A stretch of 43,302 nt of DNA, from positions 1-43,302 of the IMG/VR virus record IMGVR_UViG_3300048589_000082; one strand, written 5' to 3'. The notes under the pieces are model-generated. The model did not search any database and was not told the DNA's origin. It saw only the letters and a program-made list of their open reading frames with translations. The number at the start of each line of letters is the position of its first letter. Position 1 is the first letter of the stretch. The position numbers were made by a program, and so were the translations under genes. This DNA comes from a virus. This document shows positions 19,994 to 29,161 of this stretch, piece by piece.

Positions 19994-22018
19994 ATGAAAG
20001 ACAGTTTGAAGGCGGATATTGGGCGATTGATCAAGAACGCCCAACAGTGGAGCGCGTCCGATATTCGGAGCGACCTGTTTGACCGCTACATGGGCGAGCC
20101 GTACGGCGATGAAGTCCAAGGCCGCTCGCAATTCATTTCGACCGACGTTGCCGATGCGGTTGAAGCTATTCTGCCCGATATCATGGACGTGTTTACCTCC
20201 TCGGAGGGGTTGATCGAGTTTCAGCCGGTCGGCCCCGAGGATGAGGAAGCTGCGCGGCAGGAGACGGGGATTGTAGAGCATATATTCTGGCAAAAGAACA
20301 ACGGATTCGAAATCCTCTACACGTGGTTCAAGGAAGCGCTGATCCAGCAGAACAGCTATGTCCAACGCGGGTGGGTGGAAAAGCGCCGGATCGAGATCGA
20401 GGAATACGAAGACCTCACGCCCGACGAATTGCTCACCATCCTGTCCGAGAAGGGGGATTATGAAATCCTCGAAAGCGAGGGCGGGGGGGATGAGCCCATC
20501 CGCATCAAGCTGCGCTGCACCGCGAAGGACAAGCGGTATGAGGTGACGTGCTTTCCGCAGGAAGAGTTTTTCGGCACGCCGAGGTGGAACAAGGTTTCAC
20601 TGGAGGGCATCCCGTGTTGCGGGCGGCGCCGGGAAATGGAGCGCGGCGAATTGCGGGCCATGGGCTTCTCCAAGGCCAGTATCGCCAAGGCTTTCGAGGA
20701 GTCGGACGAGGACCAGACCGAGGACCGCTTCAACACCCGCGATAACCAGGAGTTCGAAGAGGAACACGGGGACGAGTCAACCGAAAAGGTGACAGTCTAC
20801 CAGGCATTCGTTCGCGCCGACGTGAATAACGATGGGTTCTCGGAGTTGCTCCAGGTGTGGGCATACGGCGACGGCTCGCAGATTCTCGAATGGGAGGGCG
20901 GCAAGGAAGCCATTGACGAGGTTTCGTGCATCCCGATTTCATCTCTCACGCCGTATATCGTGCCGCACCGGCACATTGGCCGGTCGGTCGCCGAAATCGT
21001 TGACGACATTCAGAAGGTCAAGACGGTCCTTCTCCGGCACACGCTGGATAACATCTACCTGACAAACTACGCCCGGCCGCATTTCGATGAGAACATGGCG
21101 GGCGAGAATACGTTCACCGATCTAGCAAACCCGGCCCCCGGCGCCCCTGTCAGGACGGGCGGCGCGGAAGTTATCTACAACATGCCGCCGAGCGTGATCG
21201 GCACCACGTTGCCGCTTCTGGAGAAGTTCGACGACCTGAAGGAAACCCGCACCGGGGCCACGCGATACAATCAGGGCCTTGACGCCGATTCGCTGAACAA
21301 AACGGCAACGGGTATCGAACAGATCATGAACGCTTCGCAGAAGAAGACGCTCCTGATCGCCCGCACCTTTGCCGAAACCGGGCTGCGCGACCTGTTCATG
21401 GGCATTCACCGCGATCTGCGATCAGGGCCGATGAAGGAATTGGCCGTCAAGCTGAATGGCAAGTGGGTATCGGTCAATCCGCGCACGTGGAAGGACCGAA
21501 CCGACATGAACGTGGCGATTGGGAACAACTCGCGCGAGCAACGCCGCAACGGAATGATGCTCCTGGGGCAGGTGCAGCGCGAATTGATGACTGCCGGAAG
21601 CCGGATGGTCAATGAAAAGAAGGTCTATAACCTGACCGCCCGGATGATGGAGACATTCGGCTTCAAATCAATTGCCGAGTTCATGGACGACCCCGACATG
21701 CTGCCGCCTCCGCAGCCGCAGCAGCCCGGCCTGCAAGAGCAATTGGCCATGAAACAGACGCAAATCATGGAGTTTGAGGCTCAATCGCGGGCGGCGAACG
21801 ATAAAATGAAGATCGAGGCCGACCATCAATTCCGCATGGCCGAATTGGCGCTGAAACACCAGGAAGCGCAGCGGAAAGAGGCTGAAACTGCCTCCAGAAT
21901 GATGACGGAACAGGAAACGCTGGACCTGAAGCGCAAGGAAGTCGTCATGAAGGACGACCTTGCGCGCGACCAGTTGGCCAAAGAGACGGAATCGGCGGTC
22001 GATTATGGCAAGGTCTGA
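19994..22018 (+). CDS. P22-type portal protein
   Basis: The protein has 674 residues. SDLFDRYMGEPYGDEVQGRSQFISTDVADAVEAILPDIMDVF near residues 20-65 is the recognisable start of P22-like portals, and the roughly 670-residue size fits podovirus portals (P22 gp1 has 725). The C-terminal 120 residues are a Gln/Glu/Ala-rich helix that would form the barrel reaching into the head. Twelve copies form the DNA channel at one capsid vertex and hold the terminase and the adaptor. Confidence 0.92.
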   Translation: MKDSLKADIGRLIKNAQQWSASDIRSDLFDRYMGEPYGDEVQGRSQFISTDVADAVEAILPDIMDVFTSSEGLIEFQPVGPEDEEAARQETGIVEHIFWQKNNGFEILYTWFKEALIQQNSYVQRGWVEKRRIEIEEYEDLTPDELLTILSEKGDYEILESEGGGDEPIRIKLRCTAKDKRYEVTCFPQEEFFGTPRWNKVSLEGIPCCGRRREMERGELRAMGFSKASIAKAFEESDEDQTEDRFNTRDNQEFEEEHGDESTEKVTVYQAFVRADVNNDGFSELLQVWAYGDGSQILEWEGGKEAIDEVSCIPISSLTPYIVPHRHIGRSVAEIVDDIQKVKTVLLRHTLDNIYLTNYARPHFDENMAGENTFTDLANPAPGAPVRTGGAEVIYNMPPSVIGTTLPLLEKFDDLKETRTGATRYNQGLDADSLNKTATGIEQIMNASQKKTLLIARTFAETGLRDLFMGIHRDLRSGPMKELAVKLNGKWVSVNPRTWKDRTDMNVAIGNNSREQRRNGMMLLGQVQRELMTAGSRMVNEKKVYNLTARMMETFGFKSIAEFMDDPDMLPPPQPQQPGLQEQLAMKQTQIMEFEAQSRAANDKMKIEADHQFRMAELALKHQEAQRKEAETASRMMTEQETLDLKRKEVVMKDDLARDQLAKETESAVDYGKV

Positions 22019-22211
22019 CAGGATCAAGGCCATATTGGCTGATCAGGACTTCCAGTGGGCAATCGAGCGTCTGGAGGCGCAATTGACCCGGAAGGTAATG
22101 GCGAGCGCGACAACCGAAGAGGACCGCGCGACGGCGTTGCACACATACCACGGGCTGCAAGCGGCCAAGGCATTGCTCCGCAGCGTGGCATCTGAAGAGG
22201 AATCCCCGTGA
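22005..22211 (+). CDS. Small hypothetical protein between portal and scaffold
   Basis: The protein has 68 residues from the ATG at 22005, overlapping the portal end by 14 bases. It is helical (FQWAIERLEAQLTRKVM) with ATTEEDRATALHTYHGLQAAKALL, a segment found in small proteins at this place in related podoviruses. Probably an assembly accessory protein. Confidence 0.7.
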   Translation: MARSDRIKAILADQDFQWAIERLEAQLTRKVMASATTEEDRATALHTYHGLQAAKALLRSVASEEESP

Positions 22212-23110
22212 CCGAGAACTCCACTGGAGCGATCTCACTAAGCGAGGCTGTCGAACGAGTTACGGCGCGAGCCGGGGCGGACGACGAAACCGTTGAGACG
22301 CAGGAAGCCGAAGGGACTGGCAACAGCGACCCCGAAGCGAACGAGGTTGAAGCGGAGGCCGAAACCGAGGATCAGGACGACGCGGATAGCGACCCTGAGT
22401 ATGAGGTTGACACGGCCGAGGGCAAGCGTCGGGTGAAGCTGTCAGAGCTTCTCGAAAGCCCGATGTTCAAAGCCGACTACACGCGCAAGACGCAATCCCT
22501 CGCGGAGGAGCGTAAGGCGCTTGAACGGTCGGCAGCGGAGACTGCCCAACTCCGCGAGCAGCTTTCGGAATCCCTGAAGCGGTGGGCGGTGCCTACCGAA
22601 GCGGAACCGGATTGGGCTGAATTGGCGACCAAGCTACCGCCGCAGGAATACAACCTGCGCCGGGTGCAGTGGGAGCAACGTCAGAGGCAAAAAGAGCAGG
22701 CGCGGGCCGAGTTCCACGCCATGCAGGATCAACTGAGGGCCGAGGCAATCGCGACCGAGCGGAACAAGCTTCTTGAAGCATTCCCCGAGTGGCGAGACGA
22801 AGCCAAGTTTCTCAGCGCGGCGAAGCAGATGGCAGACGGGGCTACGGTCTACGGGTTTTCTGCGGAGGAAGTCGGCCAGATTGCCGATCACCGCATGATC
22901 AAGGTGTTGAAAGACGCCATTGCCTACCGGGAATTGCAGAAGGCGAAACCAGCCATTGAAAAGAAGGTGGCCGAGGTCAAGCCGTCGCTCCAGCCCGGAG
23001 CCAAGCCAAACCGCGACAAGGAGGCTGAGGCTGCACGTCAGAAGCAGCTCGCCCGGTTCAAGAAAGGCGTCTCCCTGAAAGAGGCGCTTGGAATCTTGAC
23101 GGGCGAATAA
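22208..23110 (+). CDS. Scaffolding protein
   Basis: The protein has 300 residues (GTG start). Residues 1-65 are very acidic (EANEVEAEAETEDQDDADSD), 90-185 heptad-rich helix, and the end basic (KPNRDKEAEAARQKQLARFKK). This layout and the place just before the capsid gene identify it as the scaffold that guides procapsid assembly; the basic tail probably binds the coat. YEVDTAEGKRRVKLSELLES near residues 60-80 is common to such proteins. Confidence 0.85.
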   Translation: MTENSTGAISLSEAVERVTARAGADDETVETQEAEGTGNSDPEANEVEAEAETEDQDDADSDPEYEVDTAEGKRRVKLSELLESPMFKADYTRKTQSLAEERKALERSAAETAQLREQLSESLKRWAVPTEAEPDWAELATKLPPQEYNLRRVQWEQRQRQKEQARAEFHAMQDQLRAEAIATERNKLLEAFPEWRDEAKFLSAAKQMADGATVYGFSAEEVGQIADHRMIKVLKDAIAYRELQKAKPAIEKKVAEVKPSLQPGAKPNRDKEAEAARQKQLARFKKGVSLKEALGILTGE

Positions 23111-23128
23111 CCCTCAGGAGCGTGAAAA

Positions 23129-24079
23129 ATGGCACAACCTGCCAACACCTTCGACAGCTACGACATGACGGGGATCATTGACGATCTGGTGAACCAGATT
23201 TTCAACATTGACCCCGACGACACGCCGTTCCTGTCGAAATCGGCCAAGACCAAGGCGTATAACACCTATCACGAGTGGCAGACTGACGCCCTCCGCGCAT
23301 CGGCGGACAACGCCCACATTGAAGGCGGCGACACCACTGCGGACGCCAGGACCGCCACCACGCGGCTCGGCAACTACACGCAGATTTTCAAGAACGCCGT
23401 CTCGATTTCGGGAACTGACATGGCGCTCCGCAAGGCGGGCCGTGGCAAGGAAATGCTCTACCAGATCGGCAAGAGCATGAAGGAGCACAAGCTTGACATT
23501 GAGCGTGCCCTGTTCCTGAACAACGCTCGCGTTGCGGGTAGTTCCGTGGTGGCCCGTGAACTTGCGGGCGCCCCGGCGTGGCTCGTTACCAACCTTGAGT
23601 TCGAGGCGGGTAACGGCGGCGCAAACCCGACCGGCGACGGCACGAACGCACGGACGGACGACGGAACCCCCGTCGCCTTCTCGCAGACGCGCTTTGACCC
23701 GGCGATGCAACTCATTTGGGAAAACGGCGGGAAACCCGACACGGTTTATCTCTCGGCGTTCCAGATGAACCTTGCCCTCGGGTTCACCGGCAACAACGCG
23801 CAGCGCAACACGGTGAAAGTCGGTCAGGTCGAAAAGATGATCGACGTTTACCGCACCCCGTGGGGCGTGGTCGAGTTTGTCCTTTCGCGCGAAAACCGCG
23901 CGCGGGACGTGTTCATCTTCCAGGATGATATGTGGAAAGTCGCGATTGCTCGCGAAACGAAGCAGGAAGATCTGGCGAAGATGGGCGACAACGAGCGCAA
24001 GCAGATCGTTACGGAACTCACGTTGGAGTGCTGCAACGAAAAAGCGCACGGCGCCGTTTACGACAACACCACGTCGTAA
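23129..24079 (+). CDS. Major capsid protein (SU10/DUF5309 type)
   Basis: The protein has 316 residues. NTFDSYDMTGIIDDLVNQIFNIDPDDTPFLS at the start, WQTDALRASADNAHIEGGDT and GRGKEMLYQIGKSMKEHKLDIERALF match the coat protein family known from phage phiSU10 (formerly DUF5309), which has the HK97 fold. It has a strong GGAG ribosome site. It is expected to be the most abundant virion protein. The long open frame on the other strand here is a shadow. Confidence 0.93.
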   Translation: MAQPANTFDSYDMTGIIDDLVNQIFNIDPDDTPFLSKSAKTKAYNTYHEWQTDALRASADNAHIEGGDTTADARTATTRLGNYTQIFKNAVSISGTDMALRKAGRGKEMLYQIGKSMKEHKLDIERALFLNNARVAGSSVVARELAGAPAWLVTNLEFEAGNGGANPTGDGTNARTDDGTPVAFSQTRFDPAMQLIWENGGKPDTVYLSAFQMNLALGFTGNNAQRNTVKVGQVEKMIDVYRTPWGVVEFVLSRENRARDVFIFQDDMWKVAIARETKQEDLAKMGDNERKQIVTELTLECCNEKAHGAVYDNTTS

Positions 24080-24091
24080 GGAGAACAGGCC

Positions 24092-24526
24092 ATGTCTTAC
24101 AAGCAGAACCTCGGCGCGGTGACTGTCACCGCGTCCACTGTGACCGTGACTCGGGATGCTCACGCGGGCGTCCCGATTGTGCTCAACCGGGCGGCTGGCG
24201 TGACTGCCACTCTCCCGGCGGCAACCGGCTCTGGCGCGCGTTACGAGTTCATCCTTGCGGCGGACGCGAGCGGCAACCAGGTTGTGCAGGTTGCCAACTC
24301 GTCCGACACGATGATGGGCGTTGCCTACCTCGGCAACGACTCGGCGGGCGCGTCGTGCTTCTATACGGCGGATTCGTCCGACACGATCACGCTCAACGGC
24401 TCCACCAAGGGTGGTCTGAAGGGCGCTCGCGTCATTGCGGACGATATTGCCGCGAACGTGTGGGCGGTTCTCGTCTACTCGGAAGCGTCTGGCACCGAAG
24501 CAACGCCGTTCTCGGCTGCGGTCTGA
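24092..24526 (+). CDS. Probable head decoration or spike protein
   Basis: The protein has 144 residues, rich in Ala, Thr, Ser, Val and Gly, with AGVTATLPAATGSGARYEFIL and TITLNGSTKGGLKGARVIA. The all-beta pattern and the gene directly after the capsid gene suggest an outer capsid decoration protein; this is inferred, not shown by a motif. Confidence 0.7.
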   Translation: MSYKQNLGAVTVTASTVTVTRDAHAGVPIVLNRAAGVTATLPAATGSGARYEFILAADASGNQVVQVANSSDTMMGVAYLGNDSAGASCFYTADSSDTITLNGSTKGGLKGARVIADDIAANVWAVLVYSEASGTEATPFSAAV

Positions 24527-25081
24527 GTGTATCTGAAACCGCTCGGCCTGTTCATCGTCAGCATTCCCAAGTGCGGATCGCAGACGCTTGAACGGGCAAT
24601 CGAGCGGGTTTCTGGCGAAAAGTGCCTGCCCGGCCATATCCCGGTCGGACAGGCACGCAAGACGCTTGGCGAGATAGAGGCGTGGGCGCTGATACGCGAC
24701 CCGTGGGAACGGCTCACAAGCGCGCTCAATTACGTTTACGGCGCGTCCCGAACGCATCTTGACGATGCCATGAATGGGGTTTGCCGCCATCAAACCATCA
24801 TCCTGAAGCCGCAAAGCTTCTTTGTGGACGGCGCCACGCGGTTATTCCCGTTCGAGGCGTTGCCGGAAGTGCTCCGGCTGATTGGATATGCAGAGGAAAT
24901 ACCCCGTGCAAACAGGTCAACGCCGCGTTGGACGGCCGAGGAAATCCGCGCCCACCCCAGAAGCGGAGAATGTGCAGCCCGATACTCCGCAGATTTTGCC
25001 CTCCGAGCCGCTGTTTCGGATGATCGTCACAAACCGCGCGATTTCGCTTGGCAGCGGACGGCGGGCGGTCCTGGGGGATGA
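24527..25081 (+). CDS. Sulfotransferase family protein
   Basis: The protein has 184 residues with a GTG start directly after the previous stop. IPKCGSQT (residues 13-20) is the P-loop-like 5'-phosphosulfate-binding motif of sulfotransferases. RDPWERLTS (57-65) has Arg57 and Ser65 eight apart, as in the 3'-phosphate-binding motif. RSTPRW...ARYSADFAL near the end fits the family's C-terminus. It should move sulfate from PAPS to an acceptor, unknown here. It is short for the family and lies within virion genes, so it may modify the virion or the host surface. Its last 194 bases overlap another frame. Confidence 0.82.
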   Translation: MYLKPLGLFIVSIPKCGSQTLERAIERVSGEKCLPGHIPVGQARKTLGEIEAWALIRDPWERLTSALNYVYGASRTHLDDAMNGVCRHQTIILKPQSFFVDGATRLFPFEALPEVLRLIGYAEEIPRANRSTPRWTAEEIRAHPRSGECAARYSADFALRAAVSDDRHKPRDFAWQRTAGGPGG

Positions 25082-25145
25082 AATCGAGGTGACGGCGCAT
25101 CGCCGCAAGTCCCTGCTTTTCTGGAGGCAAGCGCGCGATGCGTGA
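24888..25145 (+). CDS. Hypothetical protein with AT-hook-like motif, overlapping the sulfotransferase
   Basis: The protein has 85 residues if it starts at the ATG at 24888; a start at 25020 would give 41. VGRPRKSAPTPEAE resembles an AT-hook (GRPRK). MIVTNRAISLGSGRRAVLGDEIEVTAHRR is a compact beta-type end likely to be real. The ribosome site is weak at both starts. The next gene overlaps its end by eight bases. The long overlap with the sulfotransferase means both frames may be used. Confidence 0.6.
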   Translation: MQRKYPVQTGQRRVGRPRKSAPTPEAENVQPDTPQILPSEPLFRMIVTNRAISLGSGRRAVLGDEIEVTAHRRKSLLFWRQARDA

Positions 25146-25413
25146 GGAGTGGATCGACCAGGGCGACAAGATCGTTCGCAAGAAAACCCACGACCTTGAC
25201 CACGCCTCTGATGAGGTCAGGTTGCGCCGGGAAGCGCCCGACATGCCGCTGTCTGATAGTTGGCACGTGGCAAGCGTTCCGGCGTGGGTGGTCACGGAAT
25301 GGCTGAAGGAAGCCGGGGTGGCATGGGATGACCCTGCGGCCAAGGACGTTCTGCGCAAGAAGCTTATGAGCGGCGACGTGGGTAAATTCCGGGTGCATGG
25401 GGGCACGTTCTGA
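25138..25413 (+). CDS. Conserved podovirus head/neck hypothetical protein
   Basis: The protein has 91 residues. KIVRKKTHDLDHASDEVRLRREAPDM followed by SDSWHVASVPAWVVTEWLKEAGVAWDD is a pattern found next to the capsid and adaptor genes in many podoviruses. It has no named function. Tight overlap with both neighbours supports co-translation in the virion operon. Confidence 0.8.
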   Translation: MREEWIDQGDKIVRKKTHDLDHASDEVRLRREAPDMPLSDSWHVASVPAWVVTEWLKEAGVAWDDPAAKDVLRKKLMSGDVGKFRVHGGTF

Positions 25414-26000
25414 TGGACTTCGCCACGCTAAAGTCGCGCCTCTACAGCTTGATCGGACGCTATCCGGCCGACATTTGCTATGAGTTGGTGACGGCGGACA
25501 TAAACGCGCGGCTTCGCGTGCGGGAAATGGAAGCGACCGATACGCTGACAGAGGCGGCGAGCGTGGCGCTCCCCTCGGATTTCCTCCAGATGATTTCCAT
25601 TTACCGCGACGTTGACCCGAGGACGCCGCTTTCTCCCACGGATACGACGGGCATCAATCGGGCGCACATGACCTCTGGCACGCCCAAGACCTATGCCATT
25701 GTTGACGGGGCGATCCTGCTTAACCCCGAGCCTGACGGGGCCGAAGACCTCATCATCCGGTATTACGCGCGGCAGGCTGACCTGTCGGCGGATGGCGACA
25801 CGAACGACATTCTGACCAATTATCCGTCCATCTATGTCTACGGGGTGCTGGCCCACCATGCGGCGCTGATCCGCGACGAAAAGGCGATGGCGATTCACGG
25901 CGCGGCCTACGGGCAACACATGAAGCTGGCGCAATCTTCGGATGCGAAGGCCCGCTATTCCGGGGCGCCGATTGTCCCGACCGTCAGGACCGCGCCGTGA
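25413..26000 (+). CDS. Phage adaptor (neck) protein
   Basis: The protein has 195 residues. YPADICYELVTADINARLRVREM, LPSDFLQMISIYRD and YYARQADLS fit the phage adaptor family that forms the ring under the portal in podoviruses (P22 gp4 / SU10-type place). The gene lies between the capsid block and the nozzle gene, the usual position. It would connect portal and tail tube. Confidence 0.8.
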   Translation: MDFATLKSRLYSLIGRYPADICYELVTADINARLRVREMEATDTLTEAASVALPSDFLQMISIYRDVDPRTPLSPTDTTGINRAHMTSGTPKTYAIVDGAILLNPEPDGAEDLIIRYYARQADLSADGDTNDILTNYPSIYVYGVLAHHAALIRDEKAMAIHGAAYGQHMKLAQSSDAKARYSGAPIVPTVRTAP

Positions 26001-27454
26001 TCAGCGAATTTGCCCTCGGATCATGGTTGCCGGATGTTACGGATTACCGGAATCCGGGGCTGGAAGTCTGCACCAACGTCATTCCGGGGCCGGGCGGCTA
26101 TAAACCCGCATATGGCGCGAATACCAGCGAAGGCGACGTGGGTGCTGCGGTTCTCTCGGCCATGTCTTTTCAGCGCGCGGACGGAACCAGGATTACCGTC
26201 TGTGCCACGGCCGGGGATTTGCACCACATAGTCGGCGGGACGGTGACTGACAGCACGCTCACGCTGACCCTGACAGAGCCGGTAAGGTTTGAGCGGTTCG
26301 GATCGTCCATTTATGCGTCTTCGAAGGAGGGCGTCTGGTATCTGGACGACATAGAGGCCGACAGCACGTTCGTTGCCGAAAACTGGACCATTCCGCACGG
26401 GCTTGCCATGGCGCGGGTGGGCGATTTCCTCTTCATGGGCAATCTCATCGACACGGATACGAATGATGCTTCCTACCGTGTCAGGTGGTCGCCGTATAAC
26501 AACCCGCAAGGCGAGTGGGCCACGTCGATTTCGCTGCAATCCGATGCCGTGGACATGCCCGAGAACCTGGGTGTGGTCATGGGGATCACAGGGGGCAACA
26601 CGGGGCTTATTTTCCAGCGCAACGGCTTGTCGCGCATCCAGTATACGGGCGGCCCGAGCGTGTTTGCGAAGCAGGTTGTGGACACGCAGCGGGGTCTTGC
26701 CGCGCCGTTCTCTCTCGCACAGGTCGGCGAGAACGTGTTTTACCTCTCCGATGACGGGTTTTTCGTCACGAATGGCACGGCTGGCCAGTCGATCTCGCGG
26801 GGACGGGTGTGGGATTGGTTCCTTGCGAACGCATCGCAAACCTACCTCTCGACAGTGCAAGCGGCCGTAGATTGGCCAAATCGCTGCGTAGTATGGACCG
26901 TTCCGGGGGATAGCGGCGCATTTGTCGGGCTCCTCTATTACAATTGGGAAACGCAATGGTGGTCCTACGTTGCGCTGGCGACCGACTGCGTGTTTGCGTC
27001 GGGGATTGCGGGCCTGACGCTTGAGCAGGTCGCGGCGATCTATACCGATCTGGACACGATGACGCTTTCCCTCGACTCGCCGTCATTCGCGGCGCGCGGG
27101 AAGTCGATGGCGGCATTTGTCGGCGGGATTCAGTATCAGTTGACGGGTTCCTCCCTCGCGGCGGTGTTTGAAAGCGGGGAGTTTCAACCGCAGCCTGGCA
27201 AGCGGGTATTTGTTCGCAGCGTCACGCCAATCGTGACGGATTCTAGCGATGCAACGCTCGTCTCGATGACCGGAAGAGTGAGGGCTGGTGCCAGTTACAC
27301 CACGGCGCCAGACGTTGCTATCGGGCCTATCGGTTTTGCCCCGTTCAATTTCGATTCCCGTTTCGTTCGGGTGGGCCTGACCATTCCTGCCGGGACGACG
27401 TGGAACGATGCTTTTGGCTATCAGATCGACTTTGACGTGAGCGGCGACACATGA
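25997..27454 (+). CDS. Tail nozzle / packaged-DNA stabilisation-like protein
   Basis: The protein has 485 residues (GTG start). LGSWLPDVTDYRNPGLEVCTNVIPGPGGYKPA at the start and repeated blade-like segments (YASSKEGVWYLDDI, GDFLFMGNL, GLIFQRNGLSRIQYTGG, YLSDDGFFVTNG) indicate a beta-propeller like that of P22 gp10 and podovirus nozzle proteins. It would close the tail tube below the adaptor and hold fibres or the needle. Confidence 0.8.
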   Translation: MISEFALGSWLPDVTDYRNPGLEVCTNVIPGPGGYKPAYGANTSEGDVGAAVLSAMSFQRADGTRITVCATAGDLHHIVGGTVTDSTLTLTLTEPVRFERFGSSIYASSKEGVWYLDDIEADSTFVAENWTIPHGLAMARVGDFLFMGNLIDTDTNDASYRVRWSPYNNPQGEWATSISLQSDAVDMPENLGVVMGITGGNTGLIFQRNGLSRIQYTGGPSVFAKQVVDTQRGLAAPFSLAQVGENVFYLSDDGFFVTNGTAGQSISRGRVWDWFLANASQTYLSTVQAAVDWPNRCVVWTVPGDSGAFVGLLYYNWETQWWSYVALATDCVFASGIAGLTLEQVAAIYTDLDTMTLSLDSPSFAARGKSMAAFVGGIQYQLTGSSLAAVFESGEFQPQPGKRVFVRSVTPIVTDSSDATLVSMTGRVRAGASYTTAPDVAIGPIGFAPFNFDSRFVRVGLTIPAGTTWNDAFGYQIDFDVSGDT

Positions 27455-27840
27455 CCGAGATTCGCGTTGCCACTCAGCCGACAGGTGGAGTTATCCCCGC
27501 CCGAGACGTGCCGATTGATCATCTGTTGATCACCGGGACGACCTCGGGAGCGGCACAGACGCTCTACACGGTGCGGGATGGCGTCATGCTAAAGGTGCGG
27601 CGGCTGGCGGTTGCTAACGTCACCGGCACGGCGGCGACACTGAGCCTGAATGCCATTCCATCGGGTGGGTCAATCGGGGATGGCAACGCCGAGTTGAAGG
27701 GCTACAGAGTCGCGGCGAATACGGCTGTTGACCTGACCAACATGGTGGGCGGGCTGTATCAGGCCGGAACGGTGATCAAGGCTTATTCCGGCACGGGCAG
27801 CGCGCTTGTCCTTCACGGATGGGGAGAGGAAGTCCTTTGA
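27451..27840 (+). CDS. Small beta-sandwich virion protein
   Basis: The protein has 129 residues and is coupled to the nozzle gene by ATGA. IDHLLITGTTSGAAQTLYTVRDGVMLKVRRLAVANVTG is typical of small tail proteins that sit beside nozzle genes. It is all-beta by appearance. It might be a tail accessory or a fibre-attachment protein. Confidence 0.7.
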   Translation: MTEIRVATQPTGGVIPARDVPIDHLLITGTTSGAAQTLYTVRDGVMLKVRRLAVANVTGTAATLSLNAIPSGGSIGDGNAELKGYRVAANTAVDLTNMVGGLYQAGTVIKAYSGTGSALVLHGWGEEVL

Positions 27841-28232
27841 CGCCGATTGCAGTCCCGGCGTCCGATCTTGACGCATGGTTGCCACGGATCGAATGGCACC
27901 TGAAATCGTTCTGCCGAAGCGGGCAATGGACGCCCGAGGAACTGGTCGGGCAGATCAGGAGCCGCGACCGTCAGTTGTGGGTGGCGTTCGACGGGGAAGT
28001 GCGTGCGGCAGTCCTGACGGCTGTAATGGCAGACAGGCTGCAGACCGTGCAGATCACGCATTGCGCGGGCCGTGGGGCGGGGGATTGGCTGCACCTTTGG
28101 CCGGTCCTTGAGGGATGGGCGCGTGATATTGGCGCCAAGCGTATCGAGGCGGTCGCCCGCCCCGGATGGGAACGGAAACTAAAGGACATTGGGATGCTGA
28201 AAACCCATGTCATTCTTGAAAAGAGGCTCTGA
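27837..28232 (+). CDS. GNAT-like acyltransferase-fold phage protein
   Basis: The protein has 131 residues from a TTG with a GGAGAGGAAG site; an ATG at 27819 is possible. LWVAFDGEVRAAVLTAVM, QITHCAGRG and LEGWARDIGAKRIEAVARPGWERKLKDIGM follow the strand-helix order of the GNAT fold, ending with a GWERKL segment common in phage virion-region versions. Acetyl-CoA binding residues are not clear. Role in the virion cluster is unknown. Confidence 0.7.
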   Translation: MTPIAVPASDLDAWLPRIEWHLKSFCRSGQWTPEELVGQIRSRDRQLWVAFDGEVRAAVLTAVMADRLQTVQITHCAGRGAGDWLHLWPVLEGWARDIGAKRIEAVARPGWERKLKDIGMLKTHVILEKRL

Positions 28233-29161
28233 TGGGCACGAGTAGCACGACGACGCAGCGGAACGACCCCTACGGCCCGTCTCAGCCCTACATCAATCAG
28301 GGCCTGGCCGACGCAGGCGCGCTGTATGACGCTGGCGGTTTTCGGATTGACCCCTATATGGGCGATCTGGTGGCGGATCGTGACCCGCTTTCCAATGCGG
28401 CTTACAACGCCTCTGGCGGGGTGGGTGCTGGCGGTTTGAACAGCGCGAACATGGCGCAAGGCTCGCTCGCGCGGGCGATGGACCCGAACGTGCGGTCGCA
28501 ATACACCGACCAGCTTGTGCAGAATACGATTGACCGGATCATGCCGGGGATCAATTCCAGCTTCGCCGGGTCTGGCATGTCCGGTTCCGGGCTTCATGCG
28601 CAGAACCTCGCGAGCGGGGTTTCGTCCGGTGTTGCCGGGGTGCTGGATAACGCATGGCAGCAGGGCGAAAACCGTGCGCTTCAGGCGGCGGGAATGGTGC
28701 CGGGGATCAATAACGCGGCATACGGTGCGGTCAACTTCCTTGACACGATGGGTCGCGGGAACCAGCAGCAGAACCAGGCCGAAATCAACGCGGCGGTGTT
28801 GCAGGACCAGCAGGCGCAGACGGCCGACCTGAATGCGATCCAGGATTACCTCGCGCTTACTTCTGGCGTCGGCGGCATGTTCGGGGTGCAATCTTCTCGC
28901 ACGTCCGGGGGGAACGGCCTCCTGAGTGCGCTCGGGTTCGGTATGCAGGCGGCCCCGTTCCTGTTCCCGTCTGACCGACGCCTGAAAGAGAATATCAAGA
29001 AGGTCGGCAAAACCGACGACGGGCTAAACGTCTATACCTACAACTACAAGGGCAATCCTTTGCGACACATGGGCGTCATGGCTCAGGAGGTCGAGAAGGT
29101 GAAGCCCGGCGCTGTGGGCGAAATCGGCGGGTTCAAGGCTGTTGATTACGGGGCGCTTTGA
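28232..29161 (+). CDS. Virion protein with C-terminal S74 chaperone domain
   Basis: The protein has 309 residues. The front part is Ala/Gly/Gln-rich (SQPYINQGLADAGALYD; SGLHAQNLASGVSSGVAGVLDNAW), like internal or tail-needle proteins of podoviruses. Residues 248-309 (SDRRLKENIKKVGK, YTYNYKG, HMGVMAQEVEKVKPGAV) form the intramolecular chaperone domain of peptidase S74/endosialidase type, which helps trimerise fibres and may cut itself off; the conserved S-D-RRLKENI start is present. It may be an ejection or tail-tip protein. Confidence 0.8.
   Translation: MGTSSTTTQRNDPYGPSQPYINQGLADAGALYDAGGFRIDPYMGDLVADRDPLSNAAYNASGGVGAGGLNSANMAQGSLARAMDPNVRSQYTDQLVQNTIDRIMPGINSSFAGSGMSGSGLHAQNLASGVSSGVAGVLDNAWQQGENRALQAAGMVPGINNAAYGAVNFLDTMGRGNQQQNQAEINAAVLQDQQAQTADLNAIQDYLALTSGVGGMFGVQSSRTSGGNGLLSALGFGMQAAPFLFPSDRRLKENIKKVGKTDDGLNVYTYNYKGNPLRHMGVMAQEVEKVKPGAVGEIGGFKAVDYGAL

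Noticed and set aside
23114-24814. 566-residue open frame on the minus strand
   Set aside because: It lies antisense to the capsid, decoration and sulfotransferase genes, has no family features, and arises from codon bias in GC-rich DNA.
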